Below, piece after piece: positions 28,242 to 39,817 of a stretch of DNA of 64,000 bases. The translations under genes and the position numbers were made by a program. The number at the start of each line of letters is the position of its first letter. Positions within the stretch are counted from its first letter, which is position 1. The notes under the pieces are model-generated. The model was not told where the DNA came from. It did no database searches and saw nothing but the letters and a program-made list of their open reading frames with translations. Origin of the DNA: Niveibacterium microcysteis. Lineage in GTDB: Bacteria; Pseudomonadota; Gammaproteobacteria; Burkholderiales; Rhodocyclaceae. The stretch is from positions 1,116,001 to 1,180,000 of the forward strand of contig NZ_CP071060.1 of the NCBI RefSeq assembly GCF_017161445.1, read 5' to 3'.

Positions 28242-28925
28242 CTAGTCGCCCGGATGCTGCATCGGTGTGACCCGTGCGCGCCAGTATGGCGGCAGATCAA
28301 TTTCCCGCCACCAGTCAGCCGAGGTGTCCTTGGGACTTGTGTTGCCGGGGTGGATGCGGCAGAGGCACAGCTTTGGATCGTCGGCCGCCATGACCTCGTT
28401 GTCGGCTGCGGCCCACACGAAGGCGTTGTCCTCACCGACGGTGCGGGCTTCAAACGGGTGTCGCTGCCAGTAGTCGCGGCGGTAGGCCAAGGTCGCGCCG
28501 CACACCCAGGGATCGGCGTCTTCGTAGCGGTAGAGCCAGCAGCGACCGGTGGCGGGCTCGTGAAATACCACGCTGCGGGATCCATGGATCGCGCGCTTGC
28601 TCGTTTTAAGCGCGGCTATCTGGCGCCGGATACGATCCGGCGCTTGCAGGTCGTCATCGTCCCAGTGCAGCAGGATCTGGCCGCGCGCGGCATCACAGGC
28701 GAGGTTCCGTTTGGTGCCCAGCGGCAGCCCCGCGGGGCACGGTTGGTGGCGCACGCGGCCGCTTGCCAGCGCGGGCGCGAGCGACTCGGGTAGCCCGTCT
28801 TCACTGACGATCAGGAGCTCCGCGTCGTCAAAGTCCTGCGACAGAAAACCTCCAACCGCCGCCGGCAGCCAGGTGTGCCGCGCGAAGGTCGGCATCAGGC
28901 AAGTGACGAGGGGGCGCAGCGGCAT
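28242..28925 (-). CDS. family 2 glycosyltransferase
   Basis: 227 residues, a compact GT-A fold. It starts PLVTCLMPTFARHTWLPAAV (typical GT2 strand 1) and carries the nucleotide-sugar/metal motif as WDDDD (about 108-112) after KRNLACDAARGQ. The acceptor side has the phrase GEDNAFVWAA, where ED may be the catalytic base. No membrane helix, so cytosolic. Donor and acceptor are unknown. It is followed 39 bp later by the Nif11-like peptide gene and preceded 9 bp away by the LysR gene on the same strand. Confidence 0.87.
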   Translation of the reverse strand: MPLRPLVTCLMPTFARHTWLPAAVGGFLSQDFDDAELLIVSEDGLPESLAPALASGRVRHQPCPAGLPLGTKRNLACDAARGQILLHWDDDDLQAPDRIRRQIAALKTSKRAIHGSRSVVFHEPATGRCWLYRYEDADPWVCGATLAYRRDYWQRHPFEARTVGEDNAFVWAAADNEVMAADDPKLCLCRIHPGNTSPKDTSADWWREIDLPPYWRARVTPMQHPGD

Positions 28926-28934
28926 TGCGTGTCT

Positions 28935-29801
28935 TCAGGCCGCGAGGGCGGTCGCCAGTGCATCGAACGCGATGCGCATGCGCGGCGTGGCACGCAGTTC
29001 GCGATGCGCCGTCAGCCAGACGGGCAGCGGCGGTACGGCGAATTCGGGCAACAAGCGTACGAGGTCAGGGTCACGTGCCGCGACGCGTTGCATCGTGATG
29101 CCAATGCCCAGCCCGGCGCGCACGGCTTCCCACCCGACGATCTGGTTGTCGCAACGGAAGGCGAAGAAGTGCCGGTCGATCGCGAAACCGGCGGCGCGGA
29201 AGCCGTCGATCAACTGAGGTGACTGATCCAGGCCGACCCAGTCGTGATCGGCCAGCGTGTTCGGTGTGACGGGCGGGCGGCCGGCGAGATAGTCGGCGTG
29301 CGCGTAGAAGCCGAGCGGGTAGTCGGCGACATGGCGGGTCACGAGGCTGCCCTGTTCGGGCCGCACCATGCGGATTGCGATGTCGGCCTCGCGCGCGAGC
29401 AGGTTATCGATGCGGTTGGTGGCAACCAGTTCGATCTCGATCTCGGGATGCGCCGTGCGCAGTTGCGCGAGCACCGGCGGCAGGACATAGGCCGACATCA
29501 TCTCGCTGGCGGTGAGCCGTACGGTACCTGCGAGCGTCTGCGCCCGGCCCGCCACCGCCAGCGATAGCGCCTGCGCCGCCGCCTGCATACGGCGCGCAGG
29601 CTCGACCAGCGCCTCACCGGCTTCGGTGAGGCTCAGGCCGCGGGTGGTGCGCTCGAACAGCGCAGCGCCTGTCTGGGCTTCAAGAGCTGCGATCTGGCGC
29701 GATAGCGTCGGCTGGCTGGTGTTCAACTGCGTCGCCGCGCGCGTCAGCGAACCTGCCTCCACCACGGCCAGAAAGGCTTGGACCAAGTCCCAGTCCGGCA
29801 T
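28935..29801 (-). CDS. LysR-type transcriptional regulator
   Basis: 288 residues. Winged helix-turn-helix about 1-60 (LTRAATQLNTSQPTLSRQIA) followed by a periplasmic-binding-protein-like effector domain about 90-285 ending in the usual class pattern. Probably controls the divergent NAD(P)-binding gene at 29924. The frame is open to 29897, with further Met codons at 29849 and 29828. I use 29801 because MPDWDLVQAFL matches the usual family start and because the region just upstream is AT-richer with a palindrome (29823-29836) that would suit an autoregulated operator. No Met has a good RBS, so the start is uncertain. Confidence 0.85.
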   Translation of the reverse strand: MPDWDLVQAFLAVVEAGSLTRAATQLNTSQPTLSRQIAALEAQTGAALFERTTRGLSLTEAGEALVEPARRMQAAAQALSLAVAGRAQTLAGTVRLTASEMMSAYVLPPVLAQLRTAHPEIEIELVATNRIDNLLAREADIAIRMVRPEQGSLVTRHVADYPLGFYAHADYLAGRPPVTPNTLADHDWVGLDQSPQLIDGFRAAGFAIDRHFFAFRCDNQIVGWEAVRAGLGIGITMQRVAARDPDLVRLLPEFAVPPLPVWLTAHRELRATPRMRIAFDALATALAA

Positions 29802-29822
29802 TGGCGCGGCAGCGGCCTTGCT

Positions 29823-29836
29823 ATTCATTTGTGAAT
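29823..29836. promoter_or_regulatory. candidate LysR operator between divergent genes
   Basis: ATTCA-TTTG-TGAAT is a perfect inverted repeat (5-bp arms, 4-nt centre) in the short region between the LysR gene and the divergent epimerase-like gene. A second, weaker inverted pair ATGC...GCAT lies just beside it. LysR proteins usually bind T-N11-A palindromes in such a place. If the longer LysR start is right, the site would lie inside its coding sequence. Confidence 0.4.
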
Positions 29837-29923
29837 GGCTGTCTTTCATTGATGCGCATTCTTTTGCATTTGGTGCCGCAGCACAATGGGGCCACATCGA
29901 ACCGATGCAGTGGAGAACAGATC

Positions 29924-30880
29924 ATGCGAGAAACGGTGCTTGTACTTGGGGCAAATGGGCGAATCGGGCGCGCCTTGGTCGAGGCCTTTTCTGCGGCCGG
30001 TTGGCTGGTGCGTGCGCAGATGCGCCGCGAACCCACGACTCCGTTGCCGGCGGGCGTCAGCGCGGTGATCTGCGATGCGCTGGATACGGCCGCGCTGATC
30101 GAGGCCGCGCACGGCGCTGACGTTCTCATCAACGCGCTGAACCCCGATTACACGCGCTGGGACACGCTTGTACCGCCGCTCGCGGCCAGCGTGCTGGCCG
30201 CTGCGCGCGCAAGTGGCGCCACGCTGATGCTGCCGGGCAATGTGTATAACTTCGGCGCCGAGTTGCCGCCGGTGCTGACTGAAGTGACGCCGGAAGTGGC
30301 GAATACCGACAAGGCGCGGATACGTATCGCGCTGGAGCAACAGATGCGCGCTGCGGCAGAGGAGGGGGTGCGCAGTATCGTGATCCGCGCCGGTGACTTC
30401 TTCGGCGGTGGCCCTGGCTCGTGGTTCGATCTGGTTATTGCGAAGGATGTCGGAAAAGGGCGTGTGACCTTGCCGGGGCCTGCCGACCTGCCCCATGCCT
30501 GGGCGTACCTGCCTGATCTGGCGCGGGTGTTTGTCGCGGTGGCCGCGCGGCGGGCCCAGCTCGCGCCCTTCGAAACCCTGCACTACGCAGGCGAAACCTT
30601 GACCGGCGCGGAGCTGCATCGGGCGATCGAAGAGGTATGCGGGCGGTCGTTGAAGCGAGCGCAGCTACCGTGGTGGGCGCTGCGTCTGGCATCGCCCTTC
30701 GTGCCGATATTCCGGGCCTTGTTCGCGATGCGCTACCTGTGGCTGAGGCCACACCGACTGGATGACGCGCGCTTGCGCCAACTGATCGGCACCTTGCCGC
30801 ACACGCCGCTGCATCGCGCTTTGTCGACCGCGCTTGCGCCGATGCTCGCGCGGCCTGATTCGTCGCCGGCGACAGCGTGA
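29924..30880 (+). CDS. NAD(P)-dependent epimerase/dehydratase-like protein
   Basis: 318 residues, extended-SDR or NmrA-like fold. The Rossmann motif VLGANGRIGRALVEAF is at about 7-22. The central LMLPGNVYNFGAELP lies where the SDR Tyr and active-site loop occur, and GDFFGGGPGSWFD is typical of the group. Function could be a sugar epimerase, ketoreductase or redox sensor; the sequence does not decide. ATG 29924 has GGAG about 8 nt upstream; the frame is open to 29801. Likely regulated by the divergent LysR gene. Confidence 0.85.
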   Translation: MRETVLVLGANGRIGRALVEAFSAAGWLVRAQMRREPTTPLPAGVSAVICDALDTAALIEAAHGADVLINALNPDYTRWDTLVPPLAASVLAAARASGATLMLPGNVYNFGAELPPVLTEVTPEVANTDKARIRIALEQQMRAAAEEGVRSIVIRAGDFFGGGPGSWFDLVIAKDVGKGRVTLPGPADLPHAWAYLPDLARVFVAVAARRAQLAPFETLHYAGETLTGAELHRAIEEVCGRSLKRAQLPWWALRLASPFVPIFRALFAMRYLWLRPHRLDDARLRQLIGTLPHTPLHRALSTALAPMLARPDSSPATA

Positions 30881-30889
30881 TCGCGGTGG

Positions 30890-31369
30890 CTACTGCGGCG
30901 GCGGTGTTGTGGACTTCGAGGTCGCCCCTGAACCAGACGACGAGCTGGAGGAACCGCCCGATCCGGAAGACGTACCGGTACCAACACGCCGCGCTGCCGC
31001 CTGGCCCACCGACGCGTTCAACGCGGCATTGACGATTGCATCGCAGTCGGTGCCGCCCGCCTGTTCGCAAGCGTCCATCATCTGTTGCCGTGAGGCGGAC
31101 GTGACCGCCGGGCCACCGGCTTCGGCTGCGGGCGCTTCAGTGGACTCCTGCGCACGCGGCAGGCCACCAAGTGGCTTCGGCTTGTAAGCCGGAACTGTCG
31201 AGATCGTTGCATTGACCCGCTCGGCCTTCACCCCCGGAGGGGGCTGGTTGCCGTACTGCCAGCGGCCTTTCTCGTCACGCCACTTGAATACATCGTCCGC
31301 CGCATGCGACGGGGCCGATGCGATGAGCAGCGGCAGCAGCAGGAAGAGCGCGCACAGTCGAGCATTCAT
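30890..31369 (-). CDS. DUF4124 domain exported protein
   Basis: 159 residues. Signal peptide MNARLCALFLLLPLLIASAP (cleavage after SHA), then a DUF4124 motif (DVFKWRDEKGRWQYGNQPPP, about 25-44) that is common in proteobacterial periplasmic proteins. A linker and a short Cys-containing stretch (ACEQAGGTDCDA) follow. The C-terminal 30 residues are Ser/Gly/Thr-rich and disordered. Function unknown. Start taken at 31369 because it gives a clean signal peptide; upstream Met codons at 31390 and 31426 are alternatives. Convergent with the epimerase-like gene, 9 bp between stops. Confidence 0.8.
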   Translation of the reverse strand: MNARLCALFLLLPLLIASAPSHAADDVFKWRDEKGRWQYGNQPPPGVKAERVNATISTVPAYKPKPLGGLPRAQESTEAPAAEAGGPAVTSASRQQMMDACEQAGGTDCDAIVNAALNASVGQAAARRVGTGTSSGSGGSSSSSSGSGATSKSTTPPPQ

Positions 31370-31469
31370 GATCGTGATTCCGGGCTTCATGACATCAGTG
31401 TAGCCCGCGTTCGATCGAGCGCGCACGCGCCCTCGTTAGTCCGCGACCGAAGGTGAGGCCGCCGGGCCC

Positions 31470-32945
31470 TCAGCGCGCCGCGGGCAACAGGGATTCGTAG
31501 AGTGCGAGATATTGCCGCGCGGCAAGCTCCCAACCGAAGTGACGCTGCATGCCGGCACGCTGCAGCTGCCGCCAGTGCAGTGGGTCGCGGTGAAGATCCA
31601 GCGCGCGGCGTACGCAGGCGAGCAGGGCTTCGCCGCTGGCGTAGTCGAACGCGAAGCCGGTCGCGCTGCCGTCCTTCAGCGTTTCCGCCGTTGCGTCGAC
31701 CACCGTGTCGGCAAGACCGCCGGTGCGCCGCACGATGGGTGGCGTGCCGTAGCGCAAGCTGTACATCTGGTTGAGCCCGCAGGGTTCGAAACGCGACGGC
31801 ATCAGGAAGATGTCCGCGCCCGCTTCGATACGGTGGGCCAGGCGCTCGTTGTAGCCCACGGTGACGGACACGCGGCCCGGATGGCGAGTGGCAAAGGCTT
31901 CGAACGCGGCTTCGAGTGGCTTTTCGCCGGACCCAAGTACCACCACCTGCGCGCCCATGGCGACCAGCGCGTCGCCCTCTTCGACCAGCAGGTCCGAACC
32001 CTTCTGATGGCCCATGCGGCTGACGACGCCCAGCAGGGGGCTGGTGCCGGGGTCGAGCCCGAGTTCGCGTCTCAGGGCGACCGTGTTGGCAGCCTTCTTG
32101 TCGAGGCTGTCGGCGTCGTAGCATGCCTCGATCAGCGGATCGGTCGCCGGATTCCACTGGTTCTCGTCGATGCCGTTGAGGATGCCCTGCAGGCGTGCCT
32201 TGCGGTAGCGCAACAGGCCGTCGAGCCCGCAGCCGTAGTCGGTCGTCTGGATCTCGGCGGCGTAGGTCGGGCTTACCGTCGTGATGCGGTCACACAGTTG
32301 CAGGCCGGCCTTGAGGAAGGAGAGCTTGCCGTGGAATTCAATGCCGTCGAAGCGGAAGCCGCGCCGCGGCAGTCCCAGGTCTCCGATGGCGGATTCGGGA
32401 AACTGGCCGTGGAAAGCCAGGTTGTGCACCGTGACCACGCTCGGCGTGTCGCCGCCCAGGTAGTGCTGGTAGGCGGGGGCCAGCGCGGTATGCCAGTCGT
32501 TGCAATGAAGCACATCGACCGGCCAACCGGTGTCTTTGCCATTTTCGGCGAGCCAGCTCGCGATACGCGAGAGCAGCCCGAAGCGCCAGACGTTGTCGTG
32601 CCATTCCTTGCCGTCTGAATCCACATACGGGTTGCCGGCGCGCTCGAAACGGCTCGGGCAATCGAGCAACCACAGGGTGACGCCGGGCGCGATCTCGCCC
32701 GCATCCAGCACGCGGGACTCGGGCAGGCGCACTGCGAGGCCGGGAATTCGCACGAATTCCCTGGCGTTCGGGAAGGCCTCGGCCATTGCCGGATAGCGTG
32801 GGACGAGCACGCGCACCTTGCAGCCCGCCTGCGCAAGCGCAGGCGGTAGCGCTGCGGCAACGTCGCCCAGCCCCCCGGTTTTTACCCAGGGGGCAATCTC
32901 CGCGCTGGCGAAAAGGACGTGGATTGGTTGCCGCTTCTTCTTCAT
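31470..32945 (-). CDS. glgA: glycogen synthase (ADP-glucose)
   Basis: 491 residues, GT5 family. Transfers glucose from ADP-glucose to growing alpha-1,4-glucan. The ADP-glucose motif KTGGLGDV is at about 22-29 and the C-terminal conserved region is [20 protein letters not shown] (about 385-404) with GGLADTV after it. ATG 32945 overlaps the glgC stop (ATGA), so the two are translationally coupled. The longer frame upstream is only the antisense-phase overlap with glgC. Length is normal. Confidence 0.96.
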   Translation of the reverse strand: MKKKRQPIHVLFASAEIAPWVKTGGLGDVAAALPPALAQAGCKVRVLVPRYPAMAEAFPNAREFVRIPGLAVRLPESRVLDAGEIAPGVTLWLLDCPSRFERAGNPYVDSDGKEWHDNVWRFGLLSRIASWLAENGKDTGWPVDVLHCNDWHTALAPAYQHYLGGDTPSVVTVHNLAFHGQFPESAIGDLGLPRRGFRFDGIEFHGKLSFLKAGLQLCDRITTVSPTYAAEIQTTDYGCGLDGLLRYRKARLQGILNGIDENQWNPATDPLIEACYDADSLDKKAANTVALRRELGLDPGTSPLLGVVSRMGHQKGSDLLVEEGDALVAMGAQVVVLGSGEKPLEAAFEAFATRHPGRVSVTVGYNERLAHRIEAGADIFLMPSRFEPCGLNQMYSLRYGTPPIVRRTGGLADTVVDATAETLKDGSATGFAFDYASGEALLACVRRALDLHRDPLHWRQLQRAGMQRHFGWELAARQYLALYESLLPAAR

Positions 32946-34252
32946 CGAATCAGATTCATCTTCTGCCCGAGCATGGCCGGTGTGACCAGCGTGATGCCGG
33001 ATTCGGTGACATGGAAGCGTTTGCGGTCCTGCACCGGGTCGACGCCGATCTGCGTGCCTTCCGGTATCACGCAGCGCTTGTCGAGCACGCACTTCTTCAA
33101 CACGCAGTGGCGACCGATGTCCACGTTGGGCAGGATCACGCAATCCTCGATCAGCGAGTAGCTGTTCACCCGCACGCCGGAGAACAACATCGTTCGCCGG
33201 ATGGTCGAGCCGCTGATGATGCAACCGCCCGAGACCATCGAATCGACGGCTGCGCCGCGTCGGTCGTCGTCATCGAAGACGAACTTGGCGGGTGGGCTCT
33301 GCGGCTGCCAGGTCCAGATCGGCCAGTCTTCGTCGTACAGGTTCAGTTGCGGGATCACCTGCACCAGATCCATGTTGGCTTCCCAGTACGCGTCGAGCGT
33401 ACCGACGTCGCGCCAGTAGGCGGGCTTGCCCGGATCGCCGACGCAACTTTCGGCAAAGCTGTGCGCGAAGGTGCGATAGCGCTTCACGCAATGCGGGATC
33501 ACATCCTTGCCGAAGTCGTGGGTGGACTTCGGATCGTCCGCGTCGCGCAGCAGCTGTTCGAACAGGAAGCGCGCGTTGAACACATAGATGCCCATGCTGG
33601 CCAGCGCGACGTCCGGTTTGCCGGGCATCGGCTGCGGATTGGCGGGTTTCTCGGCGAAGTCGACGATGCGATTGTTGTCGTCCACCGACATCACGCCGAA
33701 GCCCTTGGCCTCTTCAATCGGCACTTCGATGCAGGCTACGGTCAGATCCGCCTTCGATTCCGCGTGCGCGGCAAGCATGCGGCCGTAGTCCATGCGGTAG
33801 ATGTGATCGCCCGACAGCACCAGCACGTATTCCGGATTCGCATGGCGGATCTCGTGCAGGTTCTGGAACACCGCGTCGGCGGTGCCCTGATACCACTGCG
33901 ATTCATCCACCTGTTGCTGCGCCGGCATGATCTCGATGAACTCGCCGAGGCGGCCGTCGAGGAAGCTCCAGGCGAGCTGCAGATGCCGGATCAGGCTTTG
34001 GGCCTTGTACTGTGTTGCCACCCCGACGCGGCGGATGCCCGAGTTCACGCAATTGGACAACGTGAAATCGATGATGCGGAACTTGCCCCCGAAAGGTACC
34101 GCGGGCTTCGAACGCCAGTCGGTCAGTTGCTTGAGCCGGCTACCGCGACCACCGGCCAATACGATGGCGAAGGTGTTGCGAGTGAGCTGGCTGACAAAGC
34201 GTGGTTCGCGAGCGCTGCGTCCGCCCGCCGTCGATGCTTGATCGGCTGCCAT
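32942..34252 (-). CDS. glgC: glucose-1-phosphate adenylyltransferase
   Basis: 436 residues. Makes ADP-glucose from ATP and glucose-1-phosphate, the committed step of glycogen synthesis. Motifs: [20 protein letters not shown] (pyrophosphorylase loop, about 37-56), [16 protein letters not shown], and the left-handed beta-helix C-terminal part. First gene of a two-gene glgC-glgA unit; it overlaps glgA by 4 bp. No branching enzyme or debranching enzyme is adjacent. Start ATG 34252 has GGGGGA just upstream. The N-terminal 20 residues are variable. Confidence 0.96.
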   Translation of the reverse strand: MAADQASTAGGRSAREPRFVSQLTRNTFAIVLAGGRGSRLKQLTDWRSKPAVPFGGKFRIIDFTLSNCVNSGIRRVGVATQYKAQSLIRHLQLAWSFLDGRLGEFIEIMPAQQQVDESQWYQGTADAVFQNLHEIRHANPEYVLVLSGDHIYRMDYGRMLAAHAESKADLTVACIEVPIEEAKGFGVMSVDDNNRIVDFAEKPANPQPMPGKPDVALASMGIYVFNARFLFEQLLRDADDPKSTHDFGKDVIPHCVKRYRTFAHSFAESCVGDPGKPAYWRDVGTLDAYWEANMDLVQVIPQLNLYDEDWPIWTWQPQSPPAKFVFDDDDRRGAAVDSMVSGGCIISGSTIRRTMLFSGVRVNSYSLIEDCVILPNVDIGRHCVLKKCVLDKRCVIPEGTQIGVDPVQDRKRFHVTESGITLVTPAMLGQKMNLIR

Positions 34253-34620
34253 GATGTCCCCCGTTGAGATGTGTGAACCCGGATTGCTCCGCTGCGGTCC
34301 CCCGACCGCCTCGGCACCCGGACTTTTTCAGGCTGGTGTTGCCAGCGTGTGATAAAGCAAGCCGGATGCCGCGTGCTGTTCAAGCGGAATCTTGCGCTTT
34401 TCTGAATTAAGTATCACCGCCGCTGCCAGGGCCGCAATGGCGGCGCGGCGGGCTGTTGCGCCAGATCAGGTGCGCGCCCACCATCGGCGCATTGTGCACC
34501 TGCAGCGCACCAGCTCGGGGCGGCCGGCGCCAAGTGCGCAAGCCCGACATGGGGCGTGTTGCGCTTGCGATGTTCCAGAGCGCGCAGCAACCCGGCCTCG
34601 AAATGTGCTGCAGTGCATGA
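34253..34620. other. upstream region of glgC
   Basis: About 370 bases between the divergent glgC and fadH units, up to the fadH promoter. It includes an AT-richer patch near 34390-34415 and GGTC-GGGG-GACC, a small inverted repeat near 34300. The glgC promoter must be here, but no -35/-10 pair is convincing. No coding sequence was supported. Confidence 0.45.
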
Positions 34621-36735
<2,115 letters not shown>

Positions 36736-36746
36736 GCGGAGGTCGC

Positions 36747-37250
36747 ATGAGCGCCAAACCAAACCGCCTCGCCCGCACACTGGCCAAGCTCGATGCGCTA
36801 CCCGCCTTCCTGCGCCCCGCGGCACGTAACCTCGCGCTGCGCCGCGCTGTGCCCTTCACCGGCACGGCGAAGCTGGATTACCTCGAGATGACCCCGACGC
36901 GGGTCGAGATCGCGATTGCGAATCGCCGCCCGGTGCAGAACCACATCCAGGGCGTACACGCGGCGGCAACGACCTTGCTGGCAGAGACCGCCACCGGCAT
37001 GGTGGTTGGCATGAACGTGCGTGACGACTGCCTGCCGCTCGCGAAGTCACTCACCGTGCATTTTCGCAAGCGCGCCACCGGTAGTCTGCGTGCGGTCGCC
37101 ACGCTGACGCCCGAGCAGCGGCAACTGATGCAGGACACCGACAAGGGCGAGGTCAGCGTCGCGGTCACCGTGACCGACGAGGCCGGCGAGCACCCAGTTG
37201 AGTGCGAATTCATCTGGGCTTGGATTCCAAGTCACCGACCCAAGCACTGA
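36747..37250 (+). CDS. DUF4442 hotdog-fold protein (putative thioesterase)
   Basis: 167 residues, single hotdog domain. The family phrase GVHAAATTLLAETATGMVVG (about 70-89) covers the central helix, where related acyl-CoA thioesterases bind the thioester. It starts 11 bp after fadH with GGAGG 4-5 nt before ATG 36747, so the two are an operon and a role with acyl-CoA is likely. Catalytic residues are not clear and the substrate is unknown. Another DUF4442 protein lies at 45672. Confidence 0.85.
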   Translation: MSAKPNRLARTLAKLDALPAFLRPAARNLALRRAVPFTGTAKLDYLEMTPTRVEIAIANRRPVQNHIQGVHAAATTLLAETATGMVVGMNVRDDCLPLAKSLTVHFRKRATGSLRAVATLTPEQRQLMQDTDKGEVSVAVTVTDEAGEHPVECEFIWAWIPSHRPKH

Positions 37251-37351
37251 CCGCCGCAGATCTGCGCTTGAGCAGAATCTGATCCAGCGCTGCCCTAGCC
37301 GGCGCGGAGCCGATACCATGCGTGCATTTCGTGTCACGCATGGAGTGCTTC

Positions 37352-38218
37352 ATGGAGTTTCAATCGCGGAGTCGCGTTCCGTTGTTGGTGTTGGCGGTGC
37401 TCCTGCTCGGGGCGGTCATCTTTGGACTCGCCGGCACGATCGGTTCCGGCAACGTCGGTGTGCGCACCACGCTAGGGGTGATCTCCTCCGAGGCGGTGAC
37501 CCCCGGCGTCTATCTGAAATGGCCCTTCATCTCGAGCATTTCAGAATTCAGCGCAAAAGAAGTCGCGATTGATCTGCAGGACCTGACGCCCAAGGCCAAG
37601 GACAACCTGAGCCTGCGCGACATGGATGTGAGCGTCTACTATAAGGTCGCCGATTCGCAGATCCCGGCCCTGCAGGTGAAGTACGCCGGCCAGTCGGTGC
37701 GCGATGAGCACTCGGGCATCTGGTTGCCGGCGCAGGGTGTGGTGATGCGCATCGTGCGCAATGCCGTGTATGAAGAAGTTGCCCGCGTTGACTCCCTGGT
37801 GATGCACACCAAGCGCGACGAGATGGCCGCATCGATCCGGCGCAATGTTCAGGCAGAACTGGATCGCAACGATCCGCATGTCTTCACCGTGACGCGTGTC
37901 GTGATCCGCGCTGTGGTGACGGACCCGTCGATCGAGGAGTCGATTCGCGCCGCGGTGGCGAACCAGAAGAAGCTCGAAGCGATGACGATCCAGACCGAAA
38001 TCGCCAAGAAGCAGGCGGAGATCCGCGTCACCGAAGCCGAGGGCATCGCCCGCGCCAACAAGATCATCGCCGACAGCCTCACCCGAGAATACCTGCAGCA
38101 CGAAGCCAATCAGGCGCTGCAGACCTTCGCCGAGAAGGGCAACACCAATACCGTCGTTGTGCCGGCCAACATGACGTCGGCACCGTTGATCAACATCCCG
38201 GCGCACACCGGCAAATGA
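37352..38218 (+). CDS. SPFH/band 7 membrane protein
   Basis: 288 residues. One N-terminal membrane helix (about 8-28), then an SPFH domain (about 30-220: GVRTTLGVISSEAVTPGVYL, later RRNVQAELDRNDPHVFTV) and a helical C-terminal end with EAEGIARANKIIADSL, typical for stomatin/prohibitin-like oligomers. These form ring scaffolds that guard membrane quality or proteases. ATG 37352 is chosen for its GGAG site at 7 nt; two upstream Met codons are weaker. The stop overlaps the next start (ATGA), so the genes are coupled. Confidence 0.9.
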   Translation: MEFQSRSRVPLLVLAVLLLGAVIFGLAGTIGSGNVGVRTTLGVISSEAVTPGVYLKWPFISSISEFSAKEVAIDLQDLTPKAKDNLSLRDMDVSVYYKVADSQIPALQVKYAGQSVRDEHSGIWLPAQGVVMRIVRNAVYEEVARVDSLVMHTKRDEMAASIRRNVQAELDRNDPHVFTVTRVVIRAVVTDPSIEESIRAAVANQKKLEAMTIQTEIAKKQAEIRVTEAEGIARANKIIADSLTREYLQHEANQALQTFAEKGNTNTVVVPANMTSAPLINIPAHTGK

Positions 38219-38631
38219 CGCGGCGCTTGGGTTGCAGTGGCTTGCTGGCCGCGCTTGCGCTGAGCCTGCTCGCGACCTCGGCGCAGGCTACCGACGAGGT
38301 GCGCTGCCATGTCAGCTACGGCGGCGAAACCCGGCTGCTGCGCGCCAATGCGGTCAGCTCTTCCTACGAAGTCGCGCCGGTTTCGATCGGCTCGTACTTC
38401 TTGTTCCGCATCGTATTCGAGCGCCCGCCGGCGCAGAGCGCATCCGTGAAGCTGTACACCTATGCCGACCGCGACGACGCAGCGGTGCCGATCCATGTGG
38501 CCGAATTCCCCTTGCCGCTCGCGAGCGGCGGGCGTTTCGGCTTCACCGGCATGCAGCGGGTGTACGAGCCGGTGCGCGACGGCGAGCTTGAATACTGGTG
38601 TGAGTTTGGCAAGAAGAGGGCAGCACAATGA
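38215..38631 (+). CDS. small exported protein of unknown function
   Basis: 138 residues. A signal peptide (cleavage after AQA, about 25), then a beta-rich domain of about 110 residues with two Cys (in VRCHVSY and YWCEFGK) placed to form a disulfide between the first and last strand. Not recognised. Overlaps the SPFH gene by 4 bp upstream and the CapA gene by 4 bp downstream, so all three are made from one transcript and probably in a fixed ratio. Confidence 0.75.
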   Translation: MTRRLGCSGLLAALALSLLATSAQATDEVRCHVSYGGETRLLRANAVSSSYEVAPVSIGSYFLFRIVFERPPAQSASVKLYTYADRDDAAVPIHVAEFPLPLASGGRFGFTGMQRVYEPVRDGELEYWCEFGKKRAAQ

Positions 38632-39605
38632 GCGCGACGAAGATGCTTGTGGCGGCGCTGTCGGTGCTTGCACTGGTCGCGCCGGCTAAGGCGGATACGC
38701 TTCGCCTGATGTTCGTCGGCGACATCATGCTGGACGACGGTCCGGGTAAGACGATTGCCGCCGGCGGTGACCCGCTGGCCGAGTTCGATGCGCTGCTGCG
38801 CGGCGCCGACTTTACGATCGGCAACCTGGAGTGTCCGGTCGCGACGACTGGCAAGGCGCTCGACAACAAGCCCTGGACCTTTCGCGCCGATCCGTCCGTG
38901 ATGCGCGTGCTGAAAGGCCGCTTCGATGCACTTGGGGTTGCCAACAACCATTCGGGCGATTACGGCCGTGAGGCGTTCGTCGAAACCCTCAAGTATGTGC
39001 GCGCGGCGGGTATCGCGAGTTTTGGTGGCGGCGCCAATCTGGTCGAGGCCCACGCGCCGTTGTGGATTGAACAGAAGGGCCTGCGCATCGCGGTGTTGGC
39101 CTACAACGAATTCAAGCCGCGCAGTTTCGAGGCGGGTGCGAAGTGGCCCGGCATTGCGTGGAGCGAGGATAGCCAGGTCGTTGCGGACATCAAGAATGCG
39201 CGCAAGGCGGGCGCGGATCTGGTGATCCCCTTTATGCACTGGGGCTGGGAGCACGAGCCTGAGCCCGGTCCGCGCCAGGTTGAACTTGCGCACCGGATGA
39301 TCGACGCGGGCGCCGATGTGGTCGTGGGTGGGCATCCGCATGTCACGCAGGGTGCGAGCCTTTACCGCGGCAAGCCGATCATCTGGAGCCTCGGTAACTT
39401 CGTCTTCGACGGTTTCAATACGGCCGCGTCGACAACCGGCTGGGTGTTGCGGCTCGATCTCGATCGTCAAGGCGCTTCAGCGTTCAGCGTTGTGGTCGCG
39501 CATCAGGATGAGGCGGGTACCGCCCATCTGTCGAAGGACGCAGCGCCGTGCTGGCGGCGTGGCGAGCGAGTGGTTTCGCTGAGTTGCGGACCAGCGACGC
39601 CTTGA
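38628..39605 (+). CDS. CapA-family (poly-gamma-glutamate capsule type) metallophosphatase-like protein
   Basis: 325 residues. Signal peptide ends KADT near 22-23. The CapA fold follows: MFVGDIMLDDGPG (about 28-40), FTIGNLECPVAT, ALGVANNHSGDYG (the N-H pair), MHWGWEHEP, and DVVVGGHPHVTQG. These are the metal-binding residues of a calcineurin-like fold. In most family members that sit outside capsule operons the substrate is unknown; here no polyglutamate synthase is present. Exported to the periplasm. Third gene of the overlapping SPFH set. Confidence 0.9.
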   Translation: MSATKMLVAALSVLALVAPAKADTLRLMFVGDIMLDDGPGKTIAAGGDPLAEFDALLRGADFTIGNLECPVATTGKALDNKPWTFRADPSVMRVLKGRFDALGVANNHSGDYGREAFVETLKYVRAAGIASFGGGANLVEAHAPLWIEQKGLRIAVLAYNEFKPRSFEAGAKWPGIAWSEDSQVVADIKNARKAGADLVIPFMHWGWEHEPEPGPRQVELAHRMIDAGADVVVGGHPHVTQGASLYRGKPIIWSLGNFVFDGFNTAASTTGWVLRLDLDRQGASAFSVVVAHQDEAGTAHLSKDAAPCWRRGERVVSLSCGPATP

Positions 39606-39817
39606 GCGGCTGACGCAAGAGTTTTCTTGTCTGCCTTCCGGCGACAGTCTCTTTCACGGGCCGGCCTGCCTGTCGCGTGACGCATATCAACCGCAAACGC
39701 AGGATTGGCTTGCGTGCGAGTCATCCGAAGCAAACAATTGCACCGCGCGTCCGCGGCGCATTGCTGACGCGGCAGTCTAGTTTCAGACGCCCCCAACCTC
39801 TCGGTGGAGAATCCCCG

